64,000 nucleotides of DNA from Biostraticola tofi (lineage in GTDB: Bacteria; Pseudomonadota; Gammaproteobacteria; Enterobacterales; Enterobacteriaceae): positions 486,390-550,389 of the forward strand of contig NZ_SMCR01000002.1 in the NCBI RefSeq assembly GCF_004343195.1, in the 5' to 3' direction. The position numbers and the translations under genes were made by a program. Shown piece by piece: positions 11,061-22,799 of the stretch. Position 1 is the first letter of the stretch. Each line of letters starts with the position of its first letter. A model generated the notes under the pieces. It saw only the letters and a list, made by a program, of their open reading frames with translations. It ran no database searches and was not told where the DNA came from.

Positions 11061-12633
11061 TGGGCCCCGACAGTTTCTCAATCACGGTGAATAACAAAAA
11101 ACAGAGTATCAGCAGCATCAAAGCGGTTACTGCACCATCCTGGCTGCGGTAGGCGCCGATCTGCTGGTATAGGTAAAGCGGCAAGGTGCGGAACTGTTCA
11201 TTGCCGAACAGCGCCATAATGCCGAAATCGCCGACCGATAGCACTGAAGCGAAAGCCATCGCCCGGCCAACCGGCTGGCGCAGTGCCCGCCACTCCATGA
11301 GCCGCAGTCGATTGAAACCGGTAATATTCAGCGACAGGCACAGCCGGTTATAGCGCTCGGCCAGATCAAGCATCGGATTGTCCAGCACCTTCAACGCATA
11401 GGGGATCGCCATCAGGGCATTAGTCAAAATAACCGGGGCATAGGGGGATTCAGGCATGCCGATGGTGTCGTTGGTCAACAGGAAAAAACCGGTCGCCAGC
11501 ACAATACCCGGCATGGCCAGGATCAGCATGCCGCTCAGCTCCAGCCACTGGGCCGGCCATGGTTGCTGTCGCAGGCGAAGCTCCCGGCTGCTCCACAGCA
11601 GCATCATCGTCAGCACCACCGAAACCAGCCCAGCTGACAGGGCAATCACCGTGGAGGTCAGCAGGGCGGACCACAGCGCCTGCTGTTTCAGCACGCTTAG
11701 CCAGGCCTGGTTGAGGCCGCCGGTGACCACCGCCAGCAGCGGCGGCAGCAGCAGCAGCAGGGCGGCGGCAATGGTAAACCCGTCGGTCAGCCGACGGCGG
11801 CGGCTGTCCTCAGGATTGCGCCAGGGCGCCTCGCGGGTTTCCCCGACCGGAAAGGCCTGGGTCAGGCGCTGGCTCATCAGCACCAGCCCCAGGCAGCAAA
11901 GCATTTGCAGCAGGGCCAGCATCGCTGCGCGGCCAGGATCGTAGTCGTAGCTCAGTGCCTGATAAATGGCCAATTCGATGGTGGTCGCCTTCGGACCGCC
12001 GCCGAGCGATAGTACGGTGGCGAAACTGGCGAAGCAAAGCATAAATATCAGGCCGGCCGCCGGCAGCAACTGACGCCGCATAAAAGGCCATTCGACAAAC
12101 CGGAACAGGTGCCAGCCGCGCATATTGAGCTGGGCGGCTATCTGGCGCTGTTCAGTCGGAATGCCGTCAAGGGCTTGCAGCAACAGACGCGTTGCCAGCG
12201 GCAGGTTGAAAAATACATGTGCCAGCAAAATGCCCTGCAGGCCATAAGGAGAGAAATGATAGGGCAGTTCCAGCCAGCCGCAGAGCTGGGCCAGCCAGCC
12301 CTGACGGCCATACACGCTCAGTAGGCCGAACACCGCCACCAGCACCGGCAGCACCAGCGTCATGCCGCAAAAGCGCAGCAGCAGCAAACGGCCGGGAAAG
12401 CGTCGCCTGAATAGCGCCCGTGACAGGAAAATCGCCGGTATGACCGAAAGCCATGCCGACAGAAATGCTTGCCAGAAGGTGAACCGCACTACGTGCCACA
12501 GATAGCTGTCGGATAAAAAACTCTGCCAGTCCGGCATCGGCGCGTGTAACCACAGTGCGCCGAACGCCGTCAGGGCGACGGCGACCAGTAGCAGGGCTGC
12601 GGTCAGCCCAGGCCAAAGCCAGCGTTTCGTCAC
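11044..12633 (-). CDS. thiP: thiamine/TPP ABC transporter permease ThiP
   Basis: ThiP is the membrane subunit of the thiamine importer. It is a tandem permease: 529 residues (E. coli 536) with about twelve predicted membrane helices in two homologous halves. Each half has an EAA-type loop that contacts ThiQ, in the [21 protein letters not shown] region and again near [22 protein letters not shown]. The first codon is GTG (12631-12633). Its GTGA overlaps the thiB stop by 4 bp, so it is translationally coupled to thiB. Confidence 0.96.
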   Translation of the reverse strand: MTKRWLWPGLTAALLLVAVALTAFGALWLHAPMPDWQSFLSDSYLWHVVRFTFWQAFLSAWLSVIPAIFLSRALFRRRFPGRLLLLRFCGMTLVLPVLVAVFGLLSVYGRQGWLAQLCGWLELPYHFSPYGLQGILLAHVFFNLPLATRLLLQALDGIPTEQRQIAAQLNMRGWHLFRFVEWPFMRRQLLPAAGLIFMLCFASFATVLSLGGGPKATTIELAIYQALSYDYDPGRAAMLALLQMLCCLGLVLMSQRLTQAFPVGETREAPWRNPEDSRRRRLTDGFTIAAALLLLLPPLLAVVTGGLNQAWLSVLKQQALWSALLTSTVIALSAGLVSVVLTMMLLWSSRELRLRQQPWPAQWLELSGMLILAMPGIVLATGFFLLTNDTIGMPESPYAPVILTNALMAIPYALKVLDNPMLDLAERYNRLCLSLNITGFNRLRLMEWRALRQPVGRAMAFASVLSVGDFGIMALFGNEQFRTLPLYLYQQIGAYRSQDGAVTALMLLILCFLLFTVIEKLSGPNDKSG

Positions 12634-13610
12634 TGGCTGACGGCTTGTTGCCAGGCTCGGACCCAGCCGCTGCGTCCGGCTTCGAGTTCATCCGGAGTGA
12701 ACGTCAAGGTCTTTTGCGGTACTGGGCCGAAGCCGGCGGGCAAGTCGGTTTTCATCACCGGATACATCCAGTTACCTTTGGGAATCGCCTGCTGGAAGCC
12801 CGGTTCAAGCACAAAATTCATAAAGCGCTGGGCAAGCGCGGGATGCTTGCTGGCAGCCAGTCGACCTGCCACTTCGACCTGAAGATAATGGCCTTCACTG
12901 AACGGCGCCGCGGCGTAGTTATCTTTATGCTCTGCAACGACATGGTAGGCCGGAGAGGTGGTGTAGCTCAGCACCAAATCCGCTTCGCCTTTCAGGAACA
13001 AGCCATAGGCTTCACTCCAGCCCTTGGTCACGGTAACGGTTTTCCTGGCCAGCTTCTGCCAGGCGTCAGGCGCTTGGTCGCCGTAGACTTTCTGCATCCA
13101 CAGCAGCAGACCCAGACCGGGGGTGCTGGTGCGCGGATCCTCATAAATGATTTTCAAAGGCGCAGTGCTTTCCACCAGTTCATGCAGGCTTTTTGGCGGA
13201 TTGGCGATTTTGTTCTTATCGTAGACAAAGGCAAAATAGCCGAAATCAAACGGCAGGAACGTCTTGTCGTTCCAGCCGTCCGGCAGGGCAAGGGCAGCGG
13301 TATCGACCTGGTGTTCGGCGAAAAGCCCGCTGTCATGGGCGGCCTTCAACAGATTGTTGTCCAATCCGAGCACCACATCAGCCTTGCTGTTTTTGCCTTC
13401 CATACGTAAACGGTTCAGCAGCGAAACCCCGTCTTCCAGGGCGACATATTTCAATTCGCAGGCGCAATCGGCTTCGAATGATTTTTTGATTGCCGGTCCT
13501 GGCCCCCACTCGGAAGCAAAGGAGTCATAGGTATAAACGGTGAGTACAGGCTTGGCCAGCGCCGGGGCGGCGACCATCAGTAATAGGCAGGATAACCATT
13601 TTTTCAACAC
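12630..13610 (-). CDS. thiB: thiamine/TPP periplasmic binding protein ThiB (TbpA)
   Basis: ThiB captures thiamine and its phosphates in the periplasm and delivers them to ThiPQ. It has 326 residues (E. coli 327) and a clear signal peptide (about 1-19, MLKKWLSCLLLMVAAPALA). The conserved VLTVYTYDSFASEWGPGP start of the mature domain follows, then DVVLGLDNNLL and the SYTTSPAYH ligand region. The start is GTG at 13608-13610, with AGGAG 7 bases upstream; E. coli thiB is also read from a codon just before Leu-Lys-Lys. It is the first gene of thiBPQ and is preceded by a TPP riboswitch. The E. coli gene sgrR, normally next upstream, is absent. Confidence 0.97.
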   Translation of the reverse strand: MLKKWLSCLLLMVAAPALAKPVLTVYTYDSFASEWGPGPAIKKSFEADCACELKYVALEDGVSLLNRLRMEGKNSKADVVLGLDNNLLKAAHDSGLFAEHQVDTAALALPDGWNDKTFLPFDFGYFAFVYDKNKIANPPKSLHELVESTAPLKIIYEDPRTSTPGLGLLLWMQKVYGDQAPDAWQKLARKTVTVTKGWSEAYGLFLKGEADLVLSYTTSPAYHVVAEHKDNYAAAPFSEGHYLQVEVAGRLAASKHPALAQRFMNFVLEPGFQQAIPKGNWMYPVMKTDLPAGFGPVPQKTLTFTPDELEAGRSGWVRAWQQAVSQ

Positions 13611-13662
13611 TTTGCGCTCCTGAGAATGAAGATGGCAAAGGTTTTGAGCACGCCGGAAGCAC

Positions 13663-13766
13663 TCTCAAATCCCTTCGCCGGTATTAACCGGATCAGGTTC
13701 GACGGGTATACTCTCAGCTGGCTTAACCGGATGTCATTTCCAGTTAAGCGCCGCACCCCGTTGAGA
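13663..13766 (-). promoter_or_regulatory. TPP riboswitch (thi box)
   Basis: Read on the minus strand, the leader contains the thi-box landmarks in order: GGGGTGC, GGCTGAGA-like AGCTGAGAGTATACCC, GAACCTGATCCGGTTAATACC, and GCGAAGGGA. The outer helix is TCTCAA (13761-13766) pairing with TTGAGA (13663-13668). TPP binding is known to shut off translation or transcription of the downstream thiBPQ genes. In E. coli this leader also accumulates as the small RNA SroA. The aptamer begins almost at the inferred transcription start, and about 50 nt separate it from the GTG of thiB. Confidence 0.95.
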
Positions 13767-13775
13767 ACGAACTTC

Positions 13776-13783
13776 AGTATAAT
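13776..13783. promoter_or_regulatory. overlapping -10 elements for thiBPQ (minus) and the SgrS-like RNA (plus)
   Basis: On the minus strand TATACT (13776-13781) would start transcription at about 13769, directly before the TPP aptamer. On the plus strand the same bases give TATAAT (13778-13783), which would start an RNA at about 13790. Neither has a good -35 hexamer, which suggests activator dependence or weak promoters. The two assignments are inferred from position and -10 sequence only. Confidence 0.45.
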
Positions 13784-13789
13784 CGGTTC

Positions 13790-13985
13790 AGCGCGGGCTT
13801 AACAGTGCTGTGGCGTCGGGCGGCGTAAACCAGGCGGATTTAAAATCAAACCAGCCGAGGGCATTCATGCGAATGCCGCGCATGTAGTCCCCTGTGCTTT
13901 CCCCTGCAGCTTATGCCGATGACAAACGTATATGCTGAGTGAGGGTGAATTCACCTGCCGTGGGCAACTGGCCGCGGTTTTTTTT
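13790..13985 (+). ncRNA. sgrS: SgrS-like small RNA, orphaned from sgrR and setA
   Basis: SgrS is an Hfq-dependent RNA that blocks ptsG mRNA during glucose-phosphate stress. In E. coli it lies on this strand between thiB/sgrR and setA/leuD, exactly the interval here. The 3' end shows the SgrS architecture: a seed-like stretch with CTGAGT (13934-13947), compared from memory with CTGAGTATTGGTG in E. coli. It is followed by a GGTG-AATT-CACC mini-hairpin (13944-13955), then a terminator hairpin CCGTGG/CCGCGG (13958-13963 with 13972-13977) and eight T residues (13978-13985). A further 7-bp hairpin lies at 13860-13877. The 5' end is estimated from TATAAT at 13778-13783, giving about 196 nt (E. coli 227). 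No SgrT-like reading frame is present; the only ATG frames are 6 and 9 codons. sgrR and setA are missing from the locus. Confidence 0.7.
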
Positions 13986-14009
13986 AGGTCATAAGGGCGG
14001 GATAATGGA

Positions 14010-14033
14010 CTCTGACCTGCAGGCAGGCCAGAG
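14010..14033 (-). terminator. leu operon 3' hairpin
   Basis: Just downstream of leuD on the minus strand, CTCTGG-CCTG-CCTG-CAGG-T-CAGAG folds into a stem of about ten pairs including one G-U, with a 4-base loop. No T-run follows, so it may be a 3' stabilising or Rho-associated hairpin rather than a simple intrinsic terminator. It separates leuD from the convergent SgrS-like RNA. Confidence 0.4.
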
Positions 14034-14047
14034 AAGGTTGACGGATT

Positions 14048-14650
14048 TCAGTGCAGAAACGCCGGCTGCTTGGCTTCATAGGCGCTGATCGCTGTATCGT
14101 GCTGCAGGGTCAGGCCGATGCTGTCCAGACCGTTTATCATGCAGTGACGACGAAAACCGTCGATTTCAAACGGATAACGATTATCGCCGGCTATCACCAG
14201 CTGGTTTTGCAGATCAACGGTAAAGGTCATCCCTTCCTGGCTTGCCACCAGCGCAAACAGTGCATTTATCTGCACGTCAGGCAAGGTTATCGGCAGCAAC
14301 TGGTTGTTGAAACTGTTGCCATAGAAAATATCGGCAAAGCTTGGGGCGATAACCGCGTGAAAGCCATAATCAGTCAGCGCCCAGGGCGCATGCTCGCGCG
14401 ACGATCCACAGCCGAAATTCTCCCGCGCCAACAGGATACTGGCGCCTTTATAGCGCGGCAGGTTAAGCACGAATTCCGGATTAGGCTGCTGGCCGGCGTC
14501 GTCCAGATAGCGCCAGTCATTGAATAAATGCTGTCCAAAGCCGGTACGGGTCACTTTCTGCAGAAACTGCTTAGGGATAATCGCATCGGTATCCACGTTA
14601 GCGGCATCCAGCGGCACCACCAGCCCGGTATGTTGGGTAAATTTTGCCAT
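14048..14650 (-). CDS. leuD: 3-isopropylmalate dehydratase small subunit LeuD
   Basis: LeuD is the swivel-domain subunit of isopropylmalate isomerase, which interconverts 2- and 3-isopropylmalate in leucine synthesis with LeuC. The start chosen is the ATG at 14648-14650 ([10 protein letters not shown]), giving 200 residues (E. coli 201). It has AGAGAG 7 bases upstream; two adjacent upstream codons (ATG, TTG) are possible but less like the family. Conserved blocks are [32 protein letters not shown] (substrate-binding loop) and [16 protein letters not shown]. It is the last gene of leuABCD, 12 bp after leuC. Confidence 0.96.
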   Translation of the reverse strand: MAKFTQHTGLVVPLDAANVDTDAIIPKQFLQKVTRTGFGQHLFNDWRYLDDAGQQPNPEFVLNLPRYKGASILLARENFGCGSSREHAPWALTDYGFHAVIAPSFADIFYGNSFNNQLLPITLPDVQINALFALVASQEGMTFTVDLQNQLVIAGDNRYPFEIDGFRRHCMINGLDSIGLTLQHDTAISAYEAKQPAFLH

Positions 14651-14662
14651 CATCAATCTCTC

Positions 14663-16063
14663 TTAATTCAGTTCGCGGATATCGGCGAAATGGCCGGTGA
14701 CCGCCGCCGCCGCCGCCATTGCCGGGCTGACCAGATGCGTGCGTCCGCCTCTGCCCTGACGGCCTTCAAAATTACGGTTGCTGGTGGAGGCGCAGCGTTC
14801 GCCGGGGTTCAACCGGTCGTTGTTCATCGCCAGGCACATAGAGCAGCCGGGCAGGCGCCATTCAAAACCGGCGGAAATGAAAATCTGATCCAGCCCTTCG
14901 GCTTCGGCCTGGGCTTTGACCGGCCCGGACCCGGGAACCACGATGGCCTGTACGCCATGGGCGACTTTACGCCCTTTGGCAATCGCCGCCGCCGCACGCA
15001 GATCTTCAATACGGGAATTGGTACAGGAACCGATAAACACTTTATCGATAGCCACCTCGGTCAGACGGATACCTGGCTGCAGGTCCATATAGGCCAGGGC
15101 CTTGGCCGCCGAACTGCGTTCAACCGGATCGCTGAAAGAGTCCGGCGAGGGAATAATCTGGTTGATGGCGATAACCTGGCCAGGGTTGGTGCCCCAGGTG
15201 ACCTGCGGTGCGATATCGCTGGCATCCAGCTGGACCTCTCTATCGAATACCGCGTCATCATCAGATTTCAGGGTGCGCCAGTATGCCACGGCCTGCAGCC
15301 AGTCATCGCTTTTCGGCGCGAACTGGCGGCCCTGCAGATAGGCATAGGTAATATCGTCAGGGGCGACCAGACCCGCCTTGGCACCCATTTCGATCGCCAT
15401 ATTGCACAGCGTCATGCGGCCTTCCATGCTCAGCGAGCGGATAGCCTCGCCGCAGAATTCCACTACATGGCCGGTGCCGCCGGCGGATCCGATCTTGCCT
15501 ATCACCGCTAACACGATGTCCTTGGCGGTAATGCCCGGCGCTGCGGTGCCGGTCACTTCCACTTTCATGGTGCGGGCACGGCCTTGCTTCAAGGTCTGGG
15601 TGGCCAGCACATGTTCGACCTCCGAGGTGCCGATACCAAATGCCAGTGAACCGAACGCGCCATGGGTAGCGGTATGGGAGTCACCGCAAACGATGGTCAT
15701 GCCGGGCAGCGTCATACCCTGTTCCGGGCCAATAACGTGAACGATGCCCTGGAACGGGTGATTCAGGTCATACAACTGTACGCCGAATTCGGCACAGTTT
15801 TTTATCAGCTCCTGCATCTGGATGCGCGCCATTTCGCCGCTGGCGTTAATGTCTTTGGTCTGGGTCGAGACATTGTGATCCATGGTGGCAAAGGTTTTGC
15901 CGGGCTGGCGCACCGGGCGGCCCATGGCGCGCAGGCCATCAAATGCCTGGGGAGACGTCACTTCATGTACCAGGTGACGGTCAATGTACAGCAACGGTGT
16001 TTCATCGGGCGCTTCATGAACCACATGCGCATCATATAATTTTTGGTATAACGACCTGCCCAT
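14663..16063 (-). CDS. leuC: 3-isopropylmalate dehydratase large subunit LeuC
   Basis: LeuC is the aconitase-type, [4Fe-4S]-containing subunit of isopropylmalate isomerase. The 466-residue length equals E. coli. Cluster ligands are the Cys in [13 protein letters not shown] (about 347) and the CSMC pair in [12 protein letters not shown] (about 407 and 410). Other aconitase signatures are [17 protein letters not shown] and [20 protein letters not shown]. It follows leuB after 5 bp and precedes leuD by 12 bp, so it is a tightly packed operon gene with no sign of damage. Confidence 0.98.
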   Translation of the reverse strand: MGRSLYQKLYDAHVVHEAPDETPLLYIDRHLVHEVTSPQAFDGLRAMGRPVRQPGKTFATMDHNVSTQTKDINASGEMARIQMQELIKNCAEFGVQLYDLNHPFQGIVHVIGPEQGMTLPGMTIVCGDSHTATHGAFGSLAFGIGTSEVEHVLATQTLKQGRARTMKVEVTGTAAPGITAKDIVLAVIGKIGSAGGTGHVVEFCGEAIRSLSMEGRMTLCNMAIEMGAKAGLVAPDDITYAYLQGRQFAPKSDDWLQAVAYWRTLKSDDDAVFDREVQLDASDIAPQVTWGTNPGQVIAINQIIPSPDSFSDPVERSSAAKALAYMDLQPGIRLTEVAIDKVFIGSCTNSRIEDLRAAAAIAKGRKVAHGVQAIVVPGSGPVKAQAEAEGLDQIFISAGFEWRLPGCSMCLAMNNDRLNPGERCASTSNRNFEGRQGRGGRTHLVSPAMAAAAAVTGHFADIRELN

Positions 16064-16068
16064 AATAA

Positions 16069-18737
<2,669 letters not shown>

Positions 18738-18776
18738 GCTTTACCCTTATCCGGTTTTCGTGCGCACTGCAGACAT

Positions 18777-18805
18777 AAAAAAACCCGCGCAGTGCGCGGG
18801 TTTTT
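18777..18805 (-). terminator. leu operon attenuator terminator
   Basis: CCCGCGC (18784-18790) pairs with GCGCGGG (18794-18800) around a 3-base loop. On the minus strand the hairpin runs straight into a T-rich tract (complement of the A residues at 18777-18783). It lies between leuL and leuA, the position of the leucine attenuator, and should form when the leader peptide is translated without stalling. Confidence 0.85.
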
Positions 18806-18827
18806 ATCTGGGACGGTGAAGTCAGTT

Positions 18828-18908
18828 CTAAACTCCGTGTACCAGCGTACCGCGCAAAGAAGATGCGAGTAGTAGTAGGCCTAGTAGACGGAAAGAAGAA
18901 GCAAACAT
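18828..18908 (-). CDS. leuL: leu operon leader peptide LeuL
   Basis: This 26-codon frame encodes MFASSFRLLGLLLLASSLRG followed by six more residues. The core GLLLL-ASSLRG matches the E. coli LeuL core (GLLLLNASSLRG, from memory). The control region is dense in rare leucine codons: CTA CTA GGC CTA CTA CTA CTC. Ribosome stalling there under leucine shortage is known to favour an antiterminator and read-through into leuA. The ribosome-binding site is poor (GGGA about 13 bases upstream), and the first six residues differ from E. coli, so the exact start is slightly uncertain. Confidence 0.85.
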   Translation of the reverse strand: MFASSFRLLGLLLLASSLRGTLVHGV

Positions 18909-18949
18909 AAACTGATAGCGTCCCGTGTAATTCTGTTGAAGTACTATTA

Positions 18950-18978
18950 TTGGTACAGCATGTCTGCCGGGCTGTCAA
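18950..18978 (-). promoter_or_regulatory. leu operon promoter
   Basis: On the minus strand a perfect TTGACA -35 (18973-18978) is followed 17 bp later by TACCAA (18950-18955), a poor -10. Transcription would start about 35 bases before leuL. A consensus -35 with a weak -10 is typical of amino-acid operons of this type. Confidence 0.55.
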
Positions 18979-19309
18979 CCCTTCACCGGGCACGCTTAAC
19001 GGACTGAGATCAACTACCTACGCTTACCCTGCTGTAATTTATCCATTGGGCATGATATAAGCAGCGTTTATAGGGTTTTTTCCAGCGTTTTATCATGCAA
19101 AGCCTGCATACAGCAGAGCAATGTCTAATGGCACATAATTAAGAAGGTTTTTTGCCAATTGCCTGCATGATTAACAGGGGTTATCGTAACTGGCTAACAA
19201 TTCAAATAACAATAAGTGATTAAGAGGCCGTTTAATGTCCCTGTACCCCGCGACAGCAGGAAAGCAATCCGTTGTCGACGAACCTATTAGTAAGCCCGGA
19301 GGCAAACCC
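18979..19309. other. leu-ilvI intergenic region; leuO absent
   Basis: In E. coli the LysR-type regulator gene leuO occupies this divergent gap. Here about 330 bp remain, AT-rich, holding the leu promoter at the left and the ilvIH promoter/leader at the right. I see no gene remnant of leuO. Short oligo-T and oligo-A tracts around 19070-19170 would suit Lrp or H-NS binding, but no site can be assigned from the sequence alone. Confidence 0.6.
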
Positions 19310-21028
19310 ATGGAGATGTTGTCAGGAGCCGAGATGGTGGTCCGGTCGTTAATCGATCAGGGCGTAAAGCAAATATTCGGTTATCCCGGCGGTGCGGTGC
19401 TGGATATTTATGATGCGCTGCATACGGTAGGTGGGATTGACCATGTGCTGGTTCGCCACGAGCAGGGCGCGGTACACATGGCTGATGGCTATGCCCGCGC
19501 CACCGGTGAGGTGGGCGTGGTGCTGGTCACCTCGGGTCCGGGAGCGACCAATGCTGTCACCGGTATTGCCACCGCCTATATGGACTCGATTCCGCTGGTG
19601 GTCATTTCCGGGCAGGTCGCCAGCTCGCTGATTGGCTACGACGCCTTCCAGGAATGCGACATGGTGGGCATTTCGCGCCCAGTGGTAAAGCACAGTTTCC
19701 TGGTCAAAAAGACCGAAGATATTCCTTCCACCCTGAAAAAGGCTTTTTACCTGGCCTCTACCGGGCGTCCGGGGCCGGTGGTGATTGACCTGCCGAAGGA
19801 TATCCTCAATCCGGCAGCCAAGCTTCCCTACATCTATCCAGAAACGGTATCGATGCGTTCCTATAACCCGACGGTTCAGGGACATAAAGGGCAGATCCGC
19901 CGAGCGCTGCAAACCCTGCTGGCGGCCGAGAAGCCGGTTATCTATACCGGCGGCGGTGCGATAACCGCCGACTGCCATCAGGAACTGCGACAGTTGGCTG
20001 AGCAGTTGAATCTGCCGGTGGTGAGTTCACTGATGGGTCTGGGCAGTTTCCCCGGTACCCACCGCCAAAGCCTGGGTATGCTTGGCATGCATGGTACCTA
20101 TGAAGCCAATATGGCGATGCATAACGCCGATGTGATTTTCGCTGTCGGCGTGCGCTTTGATGACCGCACCACCAACAATCTGGCCAAATACTGTCCTGAC
20201 GCCACTATTCTGCATATTGATATCGATCCGGCGTCGATTTCCAAGACGGTCAATGCCGATATTCCTATTGTCGGCGATGCCCGCCAGGTACTGCAGCAGA
20301 TGCTGGAACAGTTGCCTCAGGCCGACGTGGTTCAGTCGTTCGATGGCTTGCGTGACTGGTGGCGGCTGATTGAGCTTTGGCGTGAGCGCCAGTGTCTCAG
20401 GTACGATACCCAAAGCGATAAAATCAAACCTCAGGCGGTCATTGAAACTCTGCATCGACTCACCAACGGGGATGCTTATGTGACCTCGGATGTCGGTCAG
20501 CACCAGATGTTTGCTGCGCTCTATTACCCGTTTGATAAACCGCGCCGCTGGATCAATTCCGGTGGTCTGGGCACCATGGGATTCGGCCTGCCGGCGGCAC
20601 TGGGCGTCAAGCTGGCATTGCCCAATGAAACGGTGATCTGTATTACTGGCGATGGCAGCATCCAGATGAATATCCAGGAGCTTTCCACCGCGCTACAGTA
20701 TGATCTGCCGATCGTCATCGTCAGCCTCAATAACCGCTATCTGGGCATGGTGAAACAGTGGCAGGACATGATCTATTCCGGTCGTCACTCCCAGTCCTAT
20801 ATGCAGTCACTGCCTGATTTTGTCAAACTGGCAGAAGCCTACGGCCACGTCGGTATCTCCATCAGTTCACCGGACCAGCTGGAGAGCGGCCTCGCCAGTG
20901 CGCTGGCGGTGAAAAACCGTCTGGTGTTCGTGGATGTGCTGGTGGATGGCACTGAGCATGTATATCCCATGCATATCCGCGGCGGCGGCATGGATGAAAT
21001 GTGGTTAAGTAAAACGGAGAGGACCTGA
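19310..21028 (+). CDS. ilvI: acetolactate synthase III large subunit IlvI
   Basis: IlvI is the catalytic, thiamine-diphosphate and FAD-dependent subunit of AHAS III, making acetolactate and acetohydroxybutyrate for Val, Leu and Ile. With the family start [10 protein letters not shown] at 19310 it has 572 residues (E. coli 574). GGAGG lies 7 bases upstream. An in-frame ATG at 19235 with its own AAGAGG would add 25 residues not found in E. coli. Key parts: the [18 protein letters not shown] loop with the catalytic Glu, [15 protein letters not shown] following GD (ThDP motif, about 425), and [12 protein letters not shown]. It forms an operon with ilvH 2 bp downstream. Confidence 0.96.
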   Translation: MEMLSGAEMVVRSLIDQGVKQIFGYPGGAVLDIYDALHTVGGIDHVLVRHEQGAVHMADGYARATGEVGVVLVTSGPGATNAVTGIATAYMDSIPLVVISGQVASSLIGYDAFQECDMVGISRPVVKHSFLVKKTEDIPSTLKKAFYLASTGRPGPVVIDLPKDILNPAAKLPYIYPETVSMRSYNPTVQGHKGQIRRALQTLLAAEKPVIYTGGGAITADCHQELRQLAEQLNLPVVSSLMGLGSFPGTHRQSLGMLGMHGTYEANMAMHNADVIFAVGVRFDDRTTNNLAKYCPDATILHIDIDPASISKTVNADIPIVGDARQVLQQMLEQLPQADVVQSFDGLRDWWRLIELWRERQCLRYDTQSDKIKPQAVIETLHRLTNGDAYVTSDVGQHQMFAALYYPFDKPRRWINSGGLGTMGFGLPAALGVKLALPNETVICITGDGSIQMNIQELSTALQYDLPIVIVSLNNRYLGMVKQWQDMIYSGRHSQSYMQSLPDFVKLAEAYGHVGISISSPDQLESGLASALAVKNRLVFVDVLVDGTEHVYPMHIRGGGMDEMWLSKTERT

Positions 21029-21030
21029 TC

Positions 21031-21528
21031 ATGCGCCGTATTTTATCTGTGTTACTGGAGAACGAATCCGGCGCGCTGTCGCGAGTAATTGGTTTGTTTT
21101 CCCAGCGGGGCTACAACATTGAAAGCCTGACGGTGGCGCCGACTGATGATCCGACGCTGTCGCGCATGACCATCCAGACCGTGGGAGATGCCAAGGTTCT
21201 GGAGCAGATCGAAAAACAGCTGCATAAACTGGTGGACGTGCTGCGGGTCAGTGAACTGGGCCAGGGGCAGGGCAGCCATGTCGAGCGTGAAATTATGCTG
21301 GTCAAGGTTCAGGCCAGCGGTTTCGGCCGCGAAGAGGTCAAGCGCTGCACCGAGATTTTCCGCGGCCAGATAGTCGATGTGACGCCGGCGCTTTATACCG
21401 TCCAGCTGGTCGGCACCAGTGACAAACTGGATGCCTTTCTGGCCGCCATCCGCGATGTTGGCGAAATTGTCGAAGTTGCCCGCTCGGGTATCGTCGGGCT
21501 GGCGCGCGGCGATAAAATCATGCGCTAG
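21031..21528 (+). CDS. ilvH: acetolactate synthase III regulatory subunit IlvH
   Basis: IlvH is the valine-sensing regulatory subunit that stabilises and activates IlvI. The 165-residue protein (E. coli 163) has an N-terminal ACT domain (about 1-76) with the valine-site segment [23 protein letters not shown]-terminal ACT-like domain (about 80-160) starts around [10 protein letters not shown] and includes [10 protein letters not shown]. It begins 2 bp after the ilvI stop. A GC-rich hairpin follows the gene. Confidence 0.97.
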   Translation: MRRILSVLLENESGALSRVIGLFSQRGYNIESLTVAPTDDPTLSRMTIQTVGDAKVLEQIEKQLHKLVDVLRVSELGQGQGSHVEREIMLVKVQASGFGREEVKRCTEIFRGQIVDVTPALYTVQLVGTSDKLDAFLAAIRDVGEIVEVARSGIVGLARGDKIMR

Positions 21529-21569
21529 CCGCCGGTAAGCCGGTTCATATTTGCCGATATGCACTATTA

Positions 21570-21593
21570 CCGGAGGGGGGTCAATCCCTCCGG
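21570..21593 (+). terminator. ilvIH terminator-like hairpin
   Basis: CCGGAGGG (21570-21577) pairs perfectly with CCCTCCGG (21586-21593) across an 8-base loop. The following bases are TGGTTAATTTCT, so the T-tract is poor. Position right after ilvH supports a termination or 3' processing role. Confidence 0.45.
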
Positions 21594-21704
21594 TGGTTAA
21601 TTTCTGCTTAGTGATTTCAAGCGTTAGTTGTAGCATAGTTGAATTCCCTGATGAGACTATGGACATCACGGACAAGGAATTAACTCACGCGTAAAGGGGC
21701 GAAT

Positions 21705-22709
21705 GTGAAACTGGATGAAATCGCGCGTCTGGCTGGTGTTTCGCGCACAACTGCCAGTTATGTCATCAACGGCAAAGCGAAACAGTACCGCGTAAGCGAT
21801 AAAACCGTCGAAAAAGTCATGGCGGTAGTCAGAGAATATAATTACCATCCAAATGCGGTTGCCGCCGGTCTCAGGGCCGGCAGAACCCGCTCCATCGGCC
21901 TGGTGATCCCCGATCTGGAAAACACCAGCTACACCCGTATCGCCAACTATCTGGAACGACAGGCGCGTCAGCGGGGTTACCAGTTATTGATAGCCTGTTC
22001 TGAAGATCAGCCTGACAACGAAATGCGTTGCGTCGAGCATCTGCTGCAACGGCAAGTCGATGCGATTATCGTCTCTACCGCCCTTCCGCCGGAACACCCC
22101 TTTTATCAACGCTGGGCCAACGATCGCTTTCCCATTATCGCGTTGGATCGGGCGCTGGATCGCGAGCACTTTATCAGCGTCGTCGGGGCGGATCAGGAAG
22201 ATGCCGAGATGCTGGCCAGTGAACTGCGCAAGCTGCCGGGCGAGTCGATTGTCTATCTGGGCGCGCTGCCCGAACTGTCGGTCAGTTTTTTGCGAGAGCA
22301 GGGATTCCGCCAGGGATGGGGCGACGATCCGCGTCAGCCGGATTTCCTCTATGCCAACAGTTATGAGCGCTCGGCCGCCGCGGCGCTGTTCAGTCGCTAC
22401 CTGGAGACCAGACCGATGCCCGAGGCGCTATTTACCACCTCGTTTTCCCTGCTGCAGGGGGTAATGGACGTGACGCTCAAGCAGCAGGGCCGGCTGCCGT
22501 CCAACCTGGCCATCGCCACCTTCGGCGATCACGAACTGCTGGATTTCCTGGACTGTCCGGTGTTGGCGGTGGCGCAACGGCATCGCGATGTCGCTGAGAG
22601 GGTGCTTGAGCTGGTGCTGGCCAGCCTGGACGAACCTCATCGGCCTAAGCCGGGCCTGACGCGCATACGTCGGAACCTGTTCAAGCGTGGCCGGTTAAAT
22701 CGAGGTTAG
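21705..22709 (+). CDS. cra: catabolite repressor/activator Cra (FruR)
   Basis: Cra is a LacI-family regulator that senses fructose phosphates and directs carbon flow between glycolysis and gluconeogenesis. The 334-residue length equals E. coli. The N-terminal helix-turn-helix is [20 protein letters not shown] with the hinge around [16 protein letters not shown] (about 45-62). The periplasmic-binding-protein-like effector domain follows, with [15 protein letters not shown] at its start. The start is GTG at 21705-21707, as in E. coli; an overlapping ATG is out of frame. A Cra-like site is seen upstream of pdhR in this window. Confidence 0.97.
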   Translation: MKLDEIARLAGVSRTTASYVINGKAKQYRVSDKTVEKVMAVVREYNYHPNAVAAGLRAGRTRSIGLVIPDLENTSYTRIANYLERQARQRGYQLLIACSEDQPDNEMRCVEHLLQRQVDAIIVSTALPPEHPFYQRWANDRFPIIALDRALDREHFISVVGADQEDAEMLASELRKLPGESIVYLGALPELSVSFLREQGFRQGWGDDPRQPDFLYANSYERSAAAALFSRYLETRPMPEALFTTSFSLLQGVMDVTLKQQGRLPSNLAIATFGDHELLDFLDCPVLAVAQRHRDVAERVLELVLASLDEPHRPKPGLTRIRRNLFKRGRLNRG

Positions 22710-22722
22710 CAGGTGGGATTTC

Positions 22723-22749
22723 TACGGCAGTATTCAGTCTGCTGCCGTA
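22723..22749. terminator. hairpin between convergent cra and alaE
   Basis: TACGGCAG (22723-22730) and CTGCCGTA (22742-22749) form a perfect 8-bp stem with an 11-base loop between the two convergent genes. No clear T-run is present on either side, so its role as a bidirectional terminator is only suggested by position. Confidence 0.35.
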
Positions 22750-22799
22750 TTCAGCGGTAAATATGCCGCAGTGTTGCGCAGTACCTTACCGCCGTCATG

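Noticed and set aside
12555-13409. 284-codon plus-strand frame opposite thiB
   Set aside because: Antisense shadow of thiB/thiP without homology.
13870-13943. SgrT-like coding frame inside the small RNA
   Set aside because: The only ATG frames are 6 and 9 codons and bear no resemblance to SgrT.
14528-15511. 327-codon plus-strand frame opposite leuC
   Set aside because: Antisense shadow; leuC is intact with all cluster cysteines.
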